Source: an uncultured Duncaniella sp.
Lineage (GTDB): Bacteria; Bacteroidota; Bacteroidia; Bacteroidales; Muribaculaceae
Assembly (NCBI GenBank): GCA_910587165.1
Contig: CAJUKP010000029.1
Span: 1-23,760, forward strand
Reading direction: 5' to 3'
DNA: 23,760 nucleotides
Shown: positions 1-8,402 of the stretch, piece by piece
How positions within the stretch are numbered: position 1 is the first letter of the stretch
How the letters are laid out: each line of letters opens with the position of its first letter
Notes under the pieces: model-generated
Seen by the model: the letters and a program-made list of their open reading frames with translations, nothing else
What the model was told of the DNA's origin: nothing
The model's database searches: none
Program-made: the position numbers and the translations under genes

Positions 1-887
1 TGTTCCACCTCTTCACCCACGCGATGTTCAAGGCGCTCCTCTTCCTCGGTGCAGGATCGCTCATCCACGCCGTCCACTCAAACAACTACACCGCTATGGG
101 TGGTCTGCGCAAGTATATGCCCATCACCCACATCACATTCCTCTTCGGATGTCTCGCCATCGCCGGTATATGGCCCTGGGCCGGATTCTTCTCCAAAGAT
201 GAAATCCTCTCGGCCTGCTATGCCAACTCCACATTCTGGGGCGTATGGATGACAGTTGTGGCCGGTATGACCTCGTTCTATATGTTCCGTATGTACTTCC
301 TCATCTTCTGGTGGGACAATCCCGACTACGCTGCCCGCGTGAAGGAGCAGGAAGCACACGGCCATCACGCCTCGATGCCCCACGAGTCACCCATCACCAT
401 GACTCTCCCCCTCATCATCCTGGCCATCGTGTCATTCTGCTGCGGATGGATACCGTTCGGACAGCTCGTCACCTTCGACGGACATGAATACCACATCCAC
501 ATTGACTGGAGCGTGGCTTCAATGAGCCTCATCGTGGCTTTCGCCGCCATCGCGCTTGCAGCGTTCCTCTATCTCAAGAAGAACGACAAGCCCACCCGTA
601 TGGCCGACTCCTGCCGCTGGCTCTGGACCGCCGCCAACCGCCGCTTCTACTGGGATGAGATATATCTCTTCATCACCCGCCGTATCATATTCGACGGCAT
701 CTGCAAGCCCATCGCATGGTTTGACCGTCATATCATCGACGGCTCGATGAACGGTCTGGCCTACGTGACCAACAGCCTCTCGGTAGCCATCAAGGGATTC
801 CAGAGCGGCAAGGTGCAGATGTATATCTGGTGGTTCCTCATCGGTGCGGTACTTCTCGGAGTCATCACTGCCGTATGCGTATTGTAA
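1..887 (+). CDS. nuoL: NADH-quinone oxidoreductase subunit L (5' truncated)
   Basis: The window opens inside this gene. The first full codon is at base 3 and about 294 C-terminal residues are present, a little under half of a normal NuoL (about 610-650 aa). NuoL is the distal proton-pumping, antiporter-like membrane subunit of respiratory complex I. Visible signs are HLFTHAMFKALLFLGAGS at the very start (the conserved His/Lys-containing transmembrane helices), then PWAGFFSKDEIL, several hydrophobic segments, and a C-terminal stretch (about 220-294 of the visible part) with charged and amphipathic character ending in the last transmembrane helix (QMYIWWFLIGAVLLGVI). This matches NuoL's lateral helix and final membrane anchor. 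It is followed after 27 bases by nuoM and then nuoN, the usual order. Identity is secure; only the N-terminal half is missing, because of the window edge. Confidence 0.96.
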   Translation, partial: FHLFTHAMFKALLFLGAGSLIHAVHSNNYTAMGGLRKYMPITHITFLFGCLAIAGIWPWAGFFSKDEILSACYANSTFWGVWMTVVAGMTSFYMFRMYFLIFWWDNPDYAARVKEQEAHGHHASMPHESPITMTLPLIILAIVSFCCGWIPFGQLVTFDGHEYHIHIDWSVASMSLIVAFAAIALAAFLYLKKNDKPTRMADSCRWLWTAANRRFYWDEIYLFITRRIIFDGICKPIAWFDRHIIDGSMNGLAYVTNSLSVAIKGFQSGKVQMYIWWFLIGAVLLGVITAVCVL

Positions 888-914
888 TGTAAATGTAGCA
901 AATATAGTAACGAT

Positions 915-2411
915 ATGTTTTCCAATATATTAATCTACTTTGTGGTCATTCCCGTAGTGATGCTGCTGGGATTGTTCCTCTGCCGCGACATCAAGCAGAT
1001 ACGCGCAGTGGCCGTGACCGGCTCCGTGGCACTGACCGCACTGGCCGTGTGGGTGCTCATCGAATACATCGGGCTCCGCGCCGTCGACCCCGATACCCCC
1101 ATGTTCTTCCTCGGGTCATGGGAGTGGTTCACACCCCTCAACATCCACCTCGCCGTGGGTGTCGACGGTATCTCCATCGCAATGCTCCTTCTCACAGGTG
1201 TGATCATGATCACCGGCAGCTTCGCCTCGTGGGAGATTCCCCAGCCCAAGGAGTTCTTCCTCTGGCTCGTGCTTCTCGCCACAGGTGTCTACGGTTTCTT
1301 CATCTCCATCGACCTCTTCACCATGTTCATGTTCTATGAGGTGGCCCTCATCCCCATGTACCTCCTCATCGGAGTCTGGGGCTCGGGCAACAAGAACTAC
1401 TCGGCCATGAAGCTCACCCTCATGCTCATGGGTGGTTCGGCTTTCCTGATGCTCGGCCTCATCGGCATCTACTACCACTCGGCACCCGCCGGACAGCCCC
1501 TCACATGGAACATACTTGAGATTGTCGATAACGCCGCCATCCCCCACGGCTGGCAGTCGTTCCTCTTCCCGATGACCTTCGTGGGCTTCGGAGTGCTCGG
1601 AGCGATGTTCCCCTTCCACACATGGTCGCCCGACGGCCACGCCTCAGCCCCCACGGCTGTGTCGATGCTCCACGCCGGTGTGCTCATGAAACTCGGCGGC
1701 TACGGATGCTTCCGTGTGGCCATCTACCTCATGCCTCAGGCTGCTCAGGAACTCGCCTGGATCTTCATCATCCTCACCGGCATCTCGGTGGTCTACGGTG
1801 CTTTCAGCGCCTGCGTCCAGAACGACCTCAAGTACATCAACGCATATTCATCCGTGAGCCACTGCGGACTTGTGCTCTTCGCCATCCTGATGCTCAACTC
1901 CACCGCCATGACAGGTGCCATCATGCAGATGCTCTCCCACGGCCTCATGACAGCCCTCTTCTTCGCGCTCATCGGTATGATCTACGGCCGCACCCACACA
2001 CGTGACATCCGCGAGATGGGTGGCATGATGCAGATTCTCCCCTACCTATCCGTGTGCTACGTGATCGCCGGTATGGCCTCCCTCGGTCTTCCCGGTCTGT
2101 CGGGCTTCGTTGCCGAGATGACCATCTTCGTCGGCTCGTTCCAGCACACCGATATGTTCCACCGCGTCTTCGTCATCGTGGCCTGCTCGTCCATCGTGAC
2201 CACAGCCGTCTACATCCTCCGCGTTGTCGGCAAGCTGCTCTACGGTCCCGTCTACGACAAGCACCACCTGAGCCTCACCGACGCCAAGTGGTGGGAGCGT
2301 CTCTCGACAGCCACACTCATCGTGTGTGTCGCCGCCATCGGCTGCTGCCCCAATTTCTTCGTCGACATTATCAAGAGCACCTGGAAGTTCTTCGGAGCTC
2401 TCAATATGTAA
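915..2411 (+). CDS. nuoM: NADH-quinone oxidoreductase subunit M
   Basis: NuoM is a 498-residue polytopic membrane subunit of complex I and one of the three antiporter-like proton channels. Length is typical of the family (about 490-510 aa). The motif FMFYEVALIPM places the essential transmembrane glutamate at E142, corresponding to E144 of the E. coli protein. FPFHTWSPDGHASAPTAVS followed by HAGVLMKLGGYG gives the conserved broken helix and channel lysine. A further histidine-containing helix (QMLSHGLMTALFF) is also present. The start at 915 directly precedes a hydrophobic helix, and no Shine-Dalgarno is visible, as is normal for Bacteroidota. It sits between nuoL (27-base gap) and nuoN (21-base gap), so the three are almost certainly cotranscribed. 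No defect seen. Confidence 0.97.
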   Translation: MFSNILIYFVVIPVVMLLGLFLCRDIKQIRAVAVTGSVALTALAVWVLIEYIGLRAVDPDTPMFFLGSWEWFTPLNIHLAVGVDGISIAMLLLTGVIMITGSFASWEIPQPKEFFLWLVLLATGVYGFFISIDLFTMFMFYEVALIPMYLLIGVWGSGNKNYSAMKLTLMLMGGSAFLMLGLIGIYYHSAPAGQPLTWNILEIVDNAAIPHGWQSFLFPMTFVGFGVLGAMFPFHTWSPDGHASAPTAVSMLHAGVLMKLGGYGCFRVAIYLMPQAAQELAWIFIILTGISVVYGAFSACVQNDLKYINAYSSVSHCGLVLFAILMLNSTAMTGAIMQMLSHGLMTALFFALIGMIYGRTHTRDIREMGGMMQILPYLSVCYVIAGMASLGLPGLSGFVAEMTIFVGSFQHTDMFHRVFVIVACSSIVTTAVYILRVVGKLLYGPVYDKHHLSLTDAKWWERLSTATLIVCVAAIGCCPNFFVDIIKSTWKFFGALNM

Positions 2412-2432
2412 TAATACCACAGTTATAGTCAC

Positions 2433-3875
2433 ATGGATTATTCACAGTTTTTAGCAATGATGCAGGAGATAGGGCTGCTGGTCGTGTTCCTGCTCATATT
2501 CCTCTTCGACACTTTCAGCACCCCCAAGGGCTCGAAGGCTGTCCCCGGCCTCAGCGTAGCCCTGATGGGACTGCTCACCATCGCAGGTTTCTGCCCCCAC
2601 TTCTATGCATCTGCCGAAGCATTCTCCGGAATGTACGTCACCTCCCCGGTGATGGGCGCGATCAAGAACATACTCAATGTCGGTGTGCTCATCGTGTTCA
2701 TCCAGTCAATGAAATGGGCCAACTCCGAGTTCGTCGCCATCCGAAGGGGTGAATTCTACGAGCTCATCCTGCTCACCCTCCTGGGTATGTATCTCATGAT
2801 CTCGAGCCGCCACTTCCTAATGTTCATCATTGGCCTCGAGACAGCATCGCTCCCCCTCTGCGCGCTTGTGGCCTTCGACAAGAACCGCTACGAGAGCCAC
2901 GAGGCAGCCATCAAGTATGTGCTCACGGCAGTGTTCTCATCCGCCATCCTCCTGATGGGTCTTTCATACGTCTACGGCCTCTGCGGCACTCTCTACTATG
3001 AGGGAATCGCCATAATGTGCCGTTCACAGTTCGGAGTCATGATGGCTGTGGCACTCGCTTTCGTCATGGCAGGTTTCGGATTCAAGATCTCCCTCGTCCC
3101 CTTCCACCTCTGGACAGCCGACGTATATCAGGGCGCCCCCACACCCGTCACCTCATACCTCTCCGTCATCTCCAAGGGTTCCGCTGCCTTCGCGTTCCTC
3201 GTGGTGCTCACCCAGGTGTTCGGATCCCTCTACTCCGAGGCATGGGAATGGATGCTCTACGCACTGATCATCCTCACCATCACCGTGGGCAACCTCTTCG
3301 CCATGCGCCAGATCAACATGAAGCGCTTCCTTGCCTTCTCGTCCATCTCCCAGGCCGGCTACATCATGCTCGCCGTTATGGGTGACAACCCTATGGGTGT
3401 TTCGGCGCTGATGTTCTACGTACTTGTCTACGTGTTCTCCAACCTTGCAGCCTTCGGAGTCATCGGAGCCATCGAGAACGCCACCGGCAAAGTGGACATG
3501 ACCGACTACAACGGTCTGTACAAGACCAATCCCCGTCTGGCCTTCACAATGATGCTTGCCATGTTCTCACTTGCAGGTATCCCCCCCTTCGCCGGATTCT
3601 TCAGTAAATTCTTCGTGTTCACATCAGCACTCAACGGCACAGGTTCGACCGCCCTCTACGTGCTCGTGCTCATCGCGTTGATCAACACCATCATCTCCCT
3701 CTACTACTATCTCCTCGTGGTGAAGGCGATGTTCATCAATGATTCCGAGAACCCCATCGCCACCTTCCGCTCAGCCTGCTCCGAGCGTGTCGCAATGTGG
3801 ATCTGCGTGGCCGGTATCATCGGCCTCGGCATCATCAGCTACTTCTACAACTACCTGCTCAACGTTGTATATTAA
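2433..3875 (+). CDS. nuoN: NADH-quinone oxidoreductase subunit N
   Basis: NuoN (480 aa) is the third antiporter-like membrane subunit of complex I, lying next to NuoK/NuoJ at the quinone end of the membrane arm. The conserved acidic helix reads FIIGLETASLPL (E136). The channel segment is KISLVPFHLWTADVYQGAPT followed by SVISKGSA, and a later helix carries MKRFLAFSSISQAGYIM. IPPFAGFFSKFFVF matches the late helix shared with NuoL and NuoM. It is the last gene of the nuo cluster here: a GC-rich hairpin follows within 40 bases, and the next gene (murI) is unrelated. Start chosen at the first ATG before the hydrophobic N-terminus, 21 bases after the nuoM stop. Confidence 0.96.
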   Translation: MDYSQFLAMMQEIGLLVVFLLIFLFDTFSTPKGSKAVPGLSVALMGLLTIAGFCPHFYASAEAFSGMYVTSPVMGAIKNILNVGVLIVFIQSMKWANSEFVAIRRGEFYELILLTLLGMYLMISSRHFLMFIIGLETASLPLCALVAFDKNRYESHEAAIKYVLTAVFSSAILLMGLSYVYGLCGTLYYEGIAIMCRSQFGVMMAVALAFVMAGFGFKISLVPFHLWTADVYQGAPTPVTSYLSVISKGSAAFAFLVVLTQVFGSLYSEAWEWMLYALIILTITVGNLFAMRQINMKRFLAFSSISQAGYIMLAVMGDNPMGVSALMFYVLVYVFSNLAAFGVIGAIENATGKVDMTDYNGLYKTNPRLAFTMMLAMFSLAGIPPFAGFFSKFFVFTSALNGTGSTALYVLVLIALINTIISLYYYLLVVKAMFINDSENPIATFRSACSERVAMWICVAGIIGLGIISYFYNYLLNVVY

Positions 3876-3914
3876 GAATTAATCTACAAATATCCTGGCC
3901 GGCAGGCCATCCAG

Positions 3915-3943
3915 ATAGCCCCGGGACACCCCCGGGGTTATTT
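3915..3943 (+). terminator. Rho-independent-type terminator after nuoN
   Basis: An 11-bp stem (3915-3925 with 3931-3941, core CCCCGGG/CCCGGGG, one G-T wobble) closes a 5-base loop (acacc). It is followed by a short T-rich stretch (ttattt). Just upstream, TGGCC at 3896-3900 and GGCCA at 3905-3909 form a second small hairpin. In addition, 3891-3898 can pair with 3911-3917, so two alternative folds are possible. The U-tract is weak. Its position between the nuo operon and murI supports a role in ending nuo transcripts. Confidence 0.6.
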
Positions 3944-3966
3944 GGCAAATAAAAAAACTGACAACT

Positions 3967-4782
3967 ATGGGTCCTATCGGAGTTTTCGACTCAGGCTACG
4001 GTGGCCTGACCATCCTCAAGGAGATACGCAACACCCTCCCCGGATATGATTACCTTTATCTCGGCGACAATGCCCGTGCCCCATACGGCACACGCTCGTT
4101 CGACGTGGTCTATAAATTCACCCTCGAGGCTGTGAAGGCTCTTTTCGCGAGAGGATGCGAGCTGGTGATCCTGGCCTGCAACACAGCTTCGGCCAAGGCC
4201 CTGCGCTCCATACAGCAGAAGGATCTTCCGGGCATCGACCCTGACAAGAGAGTGCTGGGTGTCATTGTCCCGACCATAGAGAAGCTTGCAGAGATCACCC
4301 GCAACGGCAACATCGGTATCCTCGCGACACCCGGCACCGTATCGTCCGGAACATACGACATCGAGATAGCCAAGTTCTTCCCCAAATTCCGCACCGTGTC
4401 ACGCGCCTGCCCCATGTGGGTTCCTCTTGTCGAGAACCGCGAGTTTGACTCTCCGGGAGCCGACTACTTTGTCAGAAAATATGTCGACGAACTCTTTGCC
4501 GAGGAGCCTGACACCGACACGATCGTGCTCGGCTGCACCCACTATCCGCTCCTGCTTCCCAAGATCGAGAAGGCGGTGGCCGGACGTGCCGGCATAGTCA
4601 CACAGGGAAAGCTCGTGGCAGAAAGCCTCAAGGACTATCTGCACCGTCATCCCGAGATGGATGCAAAATGCTCGAAAGGTGGAGAAGTGACATATCTCAC
4701 CACTGAGAATCCCGACCGTTTCGCCGAATCGGCCTCAGTGTTCATGGAACAACCCGTATCGGCTCAAAAAATCGAACTCTGA
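3967..4782 (+). CDS. murI: glutamate racemase
   Basis: Cofactor-independent racemase converting L-glutamate to D-glutamate for peptidoglycan precursors; cytoplasmic. At 271 aa it has the usual size. Diagnostic motifs are GVFDSGYGGLTIL (D8 region), YLGDNARAPYG, ACNTASAKALR with catalytic Cys71, and VLGCTHYPLLL with the second catalytic Cys190 and His192. Both cysteines of the two-base mechanism are intact. It lies 91 bases after nuoN behind a terminator. Its stop codon overlaps the next start by one base (TGATG at 4780-4784), so the downstream lipoprotein is probably translationally coupled. In many Bacteroidales that I know of, murI follows the bamA/skp genes, so this neighbourhood is somewhat different (from memory, not checked). 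Confidence 0.97.
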   Translation: MGPIGVFDSGYGGLTILKEIRNTLPGYDYLYLGDNARAPYGTRSFDVVYKFTLEAVKALFARGCELVILACNTASAKALRSIQQKDLPGIDPDKRVLGVIVPTIEKLAEITRNGNIGILATPGTVSSGTYDIEIAKFFPKFRTVSRACPMWVPLVENREFDSPGADYFVRKYVDELFAEEPDTDTIVLGCTHYPLLLPKIEKAVAGRAGIVTQGKLVAESLKDYLHRHPEMDAKCSKGGEVTYLTTENPDRFAESASVFMEQPVSAQKIEL

Positions 4783-7301
4783 TGTCATCATTTGCCCGTC
4801 ACCTGACCCGCCTCTCCCTCCCGATAGCCCTTCTCGGAATATCAGCCTGCTCCTCCGACGGAAGCACGGAACTGACCGGAATAGGCACACTCACCGTCTC
4901 GCTTGACAGCGATATGGCGCTACGTCTCCCATCCGGAGAACCGGCGGGCATTGACTGCGGCACACAACCCGAGACCGACGACATAGCCATCACCCTCACT
5001 GACCAACAGGGCCACTATGCCCACACTTGGGAAAGCTTCAGCAAATTCCCTCAGGAGGAGAGCTACTTCGCCGGAAGCTATTCAATCGACGTCACCTGCG
5101 GCGACAGCCGTCAGGAAGGATTCGACCGCCCGGCCTTCACCGGCAATACAACGGTCACCGTCATGGAGAAGACACGCACCGACGCCGTGGTGACACTCAC
5201 CCCGGTGTCGGCATTCTTAACTTTCACCTTCTCCCCCACCCTATCGGATGCCTTCCCTTCAGTGGCCGCGGTGGCCCACACACCGGGGGGCAGCTATTTC
5301 ACGGTGTCCCCAGCTGAGAAGCGTCAGCTTTGCCTGCCCCCGGGGGAGACCGGGATATTCGTGACCCTCGACCCCGGCGACGGGAAAGAGATAATCTTCA
5401 AGGCCCTCTCACTGCCATCCACAAGCGAGGCTACCATCTACGAGGTGGAGCTCGACGCCGACGTGAGCGGTGAATGGCCGGTCGTGACCGTTTCGGCAGG
5501 AGGAAAAAGCGGCAGCTGCACCCTCACACCCGACTTTATCGCGGCCACCCCTCCCGGCATCACATTCAACACACCTGACGGAGAGATCGCACTGCCCGAG
5601 GGAGACTCTCCGGAATCGCCGGTCATAGCTACCGTCAACCCCGGAGGAGCACCAATCGACCAACTCCTGCTTACAACCCGGTCGGTGAGCCTCAACGGCT
5701 ACGGATTTCCGGCTGAGACAGATCTGCTCCACCCCGGGCCCGGGCAGAAGGAACTTCTGGAACGCTACGGACTCGATGTGACAGAACAGGACGGTAAGAT
5801 AACGGTTGATTTCACCGAATTACTCGGCAATCTCGTCTATCTCACCCCCGGAGACGCCGTGTCGACATTCTCGCTCATGGCAGTGGATTCCCGCGGCTCC
5901 ATGTCATTGCCTGCCACACTCAAGGTGGTGACCACACCGGTTGAGATACAGGTGATGGAGGCCACTCCGGCTGTGATGTGCATCGACCGGACCACGGTCA
6001 AGGTGAACAGCACAGCCCCGGGCTTCGAGCGCCATGTCGAGGTAGAGGTGGAGAACACCCCGGGCCATTGGGAAAAGGCCGACGTGACCATCACCGACGA
6101 CGGCGACTCATTCTTCACCCTCGGATTCGCGGTGCCCGAAGGGTCCTCGCCGGTCAATGCCCGTGTGCTATATTGCAACGAGGTGAGATCGACTTTCACG
6201 ATCGAAAGGGTGCTTCCCGAATTCAATCTGAGGCTCGACGGATTCGCCAAAACCATCAATCTCGAGGTCAGCACACCCGATCCCGCCCTCACGAGCAGGA
6301 TCACCGAAAGGCTCAGTGTCTACATCAACGGCGAGCCATATCCCGTCTACCGCCGGTTCTCATCCGAAGGGGTGATCACAGTGATCGGGCTCTCCCCTCT
6401 CACTGCCTACAATGTCAAGACCACTCTTATGGACGGTGTTGAAGCGCCCGAATTCACCCCGACAGTCCGCATTGTCACCGAAGGCACCCCGCAGCTCCCC
6501 AACAATGACTTCGAGGAGCGCAAGGACGGCCCCCACTTCAAGAATATGCCCTCCGGCGGAGTCTATGCCCAGACCTCCGTCGATATCTTCAACTGGCAGC
6601 ATCACACCACCTACAAGTGCGAGGTGCCCAAGGAATGGGCCAACACCAATGCCAAGACATTCAACCTTTCGGCATCGAACATCAACACCTGGTATGTCCA
6701 GCCATCGGTCAGACTCATCCGCGATGACGCGGCAAGCGGATCCTTCTCGGTATTGCTCACAAGCGTGGCCTATGATCCGGCCGGAGAGGATATCCCGCCC
6801 TACGCCCAGACAGGCGAACCATATCTCGACTATTCACCTGTCGTCCCTCACATAAGCCACCGTGCGGCCGGCAAACTGTTCCTCGGGGAATACAGCTTCA
6901 ACGCCGCCACCGGCGAGGAGACCTATCGTGAAGGTGTGGCATGGAATTCGCGGCCCTACTCCGTGAGCGGAACATACAAGTATCTGCCTTCGGCGGCAGA
7001 GCGCGACGACGATGGACTCGTTGTGGTGGAGGTGATCGGTAAAAGCGAAGGGCAGGAAGTGGTGATAGCATCCGGAAAGATGCTCCTCCCCTACGCCGGA
7101 AGTTTCACAGCTTTCAATGTCCCGCTTTCCTACAGCCTGCTCGGAGTGAAGGCCACACGTCTGAAACTCATGTTCGCGTCCTCCTCCCACATAGGGACTA
7201 TCGAGGAAGAAAGTGCTAACGTGACCACCGTGGCCGATCCGCAGACAGCAACCTCAACCGGCGGCAGGCTGTGGATCGACAATATCCAGATGACATATTA
7301 G
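4782..7301 (+). CDS. DUF4493-type lipoprotein with C-terminal PCMD-like domain
   Basis: An 839-residue exported lipoprotein. The N-terminus is a short lipoprotein signal with lipobox ISAC (lipidated Cys23), followed by SSDGSTE, a partial match to the acidic surface-export signal of Bacteroidota. Residues about 34-250 resemble DUF4493: GTLTVSLDSD, then SYFAGSYSIDVTCGDSRQEG and FTGNTTVTVMEKTRTDAVVT. The middle consists of beta-rich, Ig-like segments (about 270-560). From about 565 a module beginning PQLPNNDFEERKDGP, with WANTNAKTFN and NINTWYVQPSV, resembles the C-terminal carbohydrate-associated (PCMD) module found in such proteins. That module ends in a jelly-roll-like stretch with GGRLWIDNIQMTY. 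The function is unknown; a cell-surface glycan-binding role is inference. It overlaps the murI stop by one base, yet no functional link to murI is evident. The DUF4493 call is fairly firm, the PCMD call moderate. Confidence 0.75.
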   Translation: MSSFARHLTRLSLPIALLGISACSSDGSTELTGIGTLTVSLDSDMALRLPSGEPAGIDCGTQPETDDIAITLTDQQGHYAHTWESFSKFPQEESYFAGSYSIDVTCGDSRQEGFDRPAFTGNTTVTVMEKTRTDAVVTLTPVSAFLTFTFSPTLSDAFPSVAAVAHTPGGSYFTVSPAEKRQLCLPPGETGIFVTLDPGDGKEIIFKALSLPSTSEATIYEVELDADVSGEWPVVTVSAGGKSGSCTLTPDFIAATPPGITFNTPDGEIALPEGDSPESPVIATVNPGGAPIDQLLLTTRSVSLNGYGFPAETDLLHPGPGQKELLERYGLDVTEQDGKITVDFTELLGNLVYLTPGDAVSTFSLMAVDSRGSMSLPATLKVVTTPVEIQVMEATPAVMCIDRTTVKVNSTAPGFERHVEVEVENTPGHWEKADVTITDDGDSFFTLGFAVPEGSSPVNARVLYCNEVRSTFTIERVLPEFNLRLDGFAKTINLEVSTPDPALTSRITERLSVYINGEPYPVYRRFSSEGVITVIGLSPLTAYNVKTTLMDGVEAPEFTPTVRIVTEGTPQLPNNDFEERKDGPHFKNMPSGGVYAQTSVDIFNWQHHTTYKCEVPKEWANTNAKTFNLSASNINTWYVQPSVRLIRDDAASGSFSVLLTSVAYDPAGEDIPPYAQTGEPYLDYSPVVPHISHRAAGKLFLGEYSFNAATGEETYREGVAWNSRPYSVSGTYKYLPSAAERDDDGLVVVEVIGKSEGQEVVIASGKMLLPYAGSFTAFNVPLSYSLLGVKATRLKLMFASSSHIGTIEEESANVTTVADPQTATSTGGRLWIDNIQMTY

Positions 7302-7306
7302 AGCGC

Positions 7307-7352
7307 AAAAAAAGGAACGGCAATCATGATCAGAATTGCCGTTCCTTTTTTT
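7307..7352. terminator. bidirectional terminator between convergent genes
   Basis: An 18-bp perfect stem (7307-7324 with 7335-7352) has seven A at its left foot and seven T at its right foot, around the core GGAACGGCAAT / ATTGCCGTTCC and a 10-base loop. Because the A-run becomes a U-run on the other strand, it can act in both directions. It sits between the plus-strand lipoprotein (ends 7301) and the minus-strand lipoprotein (ends 7386). Confidence 0.92.
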
Positions 7353-7356
7353 CTTA

Positions 7357-7386
7357 TTCTATACTTTCTATTTCTATACTTTCTAT
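7357..7386. repeat. two-copy perfect 15-bp tandem repeat
   Basis: TTCTATACTTTCTAT occurs twice head to tail (7357-7371 and 7372-7386) with no mismatch. The second copy contributes the first plus-strand base of the minus-strand lipoprotein's stop codon (7386-7388). It lies just outside the bidirectional terminator and looks like a slippage duplication. Confidence 0.85.
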
Positions 7387-8315
7387 CAGTCAAGATAGTT
7401 GATATATATGGCCACGCTACCCGTCACCACGTCACCAAAGGCCGGGAAGTTATTGATCGTGGTCACTCTGTCCCTATCGTCAAATTCGTATGACATCTTG
7501 ATCACATCCTTCTCCGTGTCCTCATCATCCTGATAGAGATATGTCATGGTGGTGGGCAGATTTGAGGAGGAGTTACCCAGATAACCGGTCATGGCGAAGA
7601 TGGAGGCCACCGGACTGAAGAATCCTATCGCCGAAGCAAGATGTGGGGTCACGAGATTGTATTTGTTGCGGGGAGCATCGGTGTAATCGAACGAATAAGA
7701 GATCGTACCCTCGCGGTCCTTTACCTCCGACTTGACGAGACAGCCGTTGCTGTAGCTATAGTTCACCTTGCCCTTGGCCGATTCATTGTACTTATCCCCG
7801 TCTTCATATCCCTCAGTCCTGGCATTGACGTTCATGGACGACACCTGACCCTGCCCATTGTAGCTGACATTGATCTTCAGTGTCGATTTCTCCCACCAGT
7901 CATAACCTTTTTCCTCGGACACTTCCGTATATGATTCAACGAAACCCTTATTGTTGAACCGGAAATCATACGCCTCCCAGGAGGTATCACCTTCCGTATC
8001 CGTCATCACGATTCTCGCGAGCTTGCGCCCTGTCGAGGCAGCGCGGGAGCCGTCATACTCGAATCTGTAGACTTCGCCGTCATAGTTCACAGCCTTGATG
8101 GAACCATCGGCATTGAACTCGGCATCCAGAACACCCGGCACCTCGGTGATACGCACACCGTCGACAATCGACGACGGGATGGGAAGTTCAGTGGCCGAAC
8201 CCGCTCCGGGCTCATCCTTTTTATCATCGTCCGAGCAGGACACGGAGCAGATTCCGAGAGCTACCACAAACAACGGTAAGATAATGCGGTTTGATTTCAT
8301 TGGTTTATTATTCAT
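7386..8315 (-). CDS. surface lipoprotein of unknown function (DUF4595-like)
   Basis: A 309-residue lipoprotein. The signal peptide ends in CSVSC, with Cys27 followed by SDDDKKDE. This is a textbook Bacteroidota surface-export signal (Ser plus acidic residues after the lipidated Cys), so outer-leaflet exposure is likely. The mature part is rich in short beta-type repeats such as VNYDGEVYRFEYDG, VSYNGQGQVSSM, VNYSYSNGCLVKSEV and MSYEFDDRDRVTTI. These are reminiscent of YD/Rhs-like or DUF4595 sheets, and that family call is tentative. An alternative start, M6 at 8300, would give a 22-residue signal to the Cys; both ATGs are preceded by the same ACCA. It lies downstream of the polyprenyl synthase, 87 bases away, behind its own likely promoter, and ends at the shared bidirectional terminator. 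No enzymatic motif seen. Confidence 0.7.
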   Translation of the reverse strand: MNNKPMKSNRIILPLFVVALGICSVSCSDDDKKDEPGAGSATELPIPSSIVDGVRITEVPGVLDAEFNADGSIKAVNYDGEVYRFEYDGSRAASTGRKLARIVMTDTEGDTSWEAYDFRFNNKGFVESYTEVSEEKGYDWWEKSTLKINVSYNGQGQVSSMNVNARTEGYEDGDKYNESAKGKVNYSYSNGCLVKSEVKDREGTISYSFDYTDAPRNKYNLVTPHLASAIGFFSPVASIFAMTGYLGNSSSNLPTTMTYLYQDDEDTEKDVIKMSYEFDDRDRVTTINNFPAFGDVVTGSVAIYINYLD

Positions 8316-8345
8316 TGGTTAACGTTTATAATGCAGATAAACAAT

Positions 8346-8379
8346 ACAGGCGCAAATTTATACAAAAATTCACGCCTGT
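8346..8379 (-). terminator. hairpin after the polyprenyl synthase, overlapping a -7 box
   Basis: Read on the minus strand: ACAGGCG, TG, AATTT, loop TTGTAT, AAATT, TG, CGCCTGT. In minus-strand RNA the two opposed TG steps form G-U pairs, giving a continuous 14-bp stem with a 6-base loop beginning 23 bases after the synthase stop. On the plus strand the same steps would be C-A mismatches, which favours a role in the minus-strand transcript. The tract behind it is only moderately U-rich (attgtttatc), so termination strength is uncertain. The 3' arm contains the -7 box listed for the lipoprotein. Confidence 0.5.
8353..8360 (-). promoter_or_regulatory. -7 box upstream of the minus-strand lipoprotein
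   Basis: TAAATTTG on the minus strand is an exact match to the Bacteroidota TAnnTTTG element and lies 37 bases before the start at 8315. I see no good -33 TTTG at the expected 19-21 base distance, so strength is uncertain. It overlaps the hairpin at 8346-8379. Confidence 0.5.
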
Positions 8380-8402
8380 CTGATATTATTGTGTTAATAA
8401 TT

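Noticed and set aside
1116..1640. Long antisense ORF opposite nuoM (174 codons)
   Set aside because: Acidic, His-rich low-complexity translation mirroring a GC-rich membrane-protein gene; no family resemblance. The same applies to the other long antisense frames (for example 8868-9482, 9522-10289 and 12382-13185).
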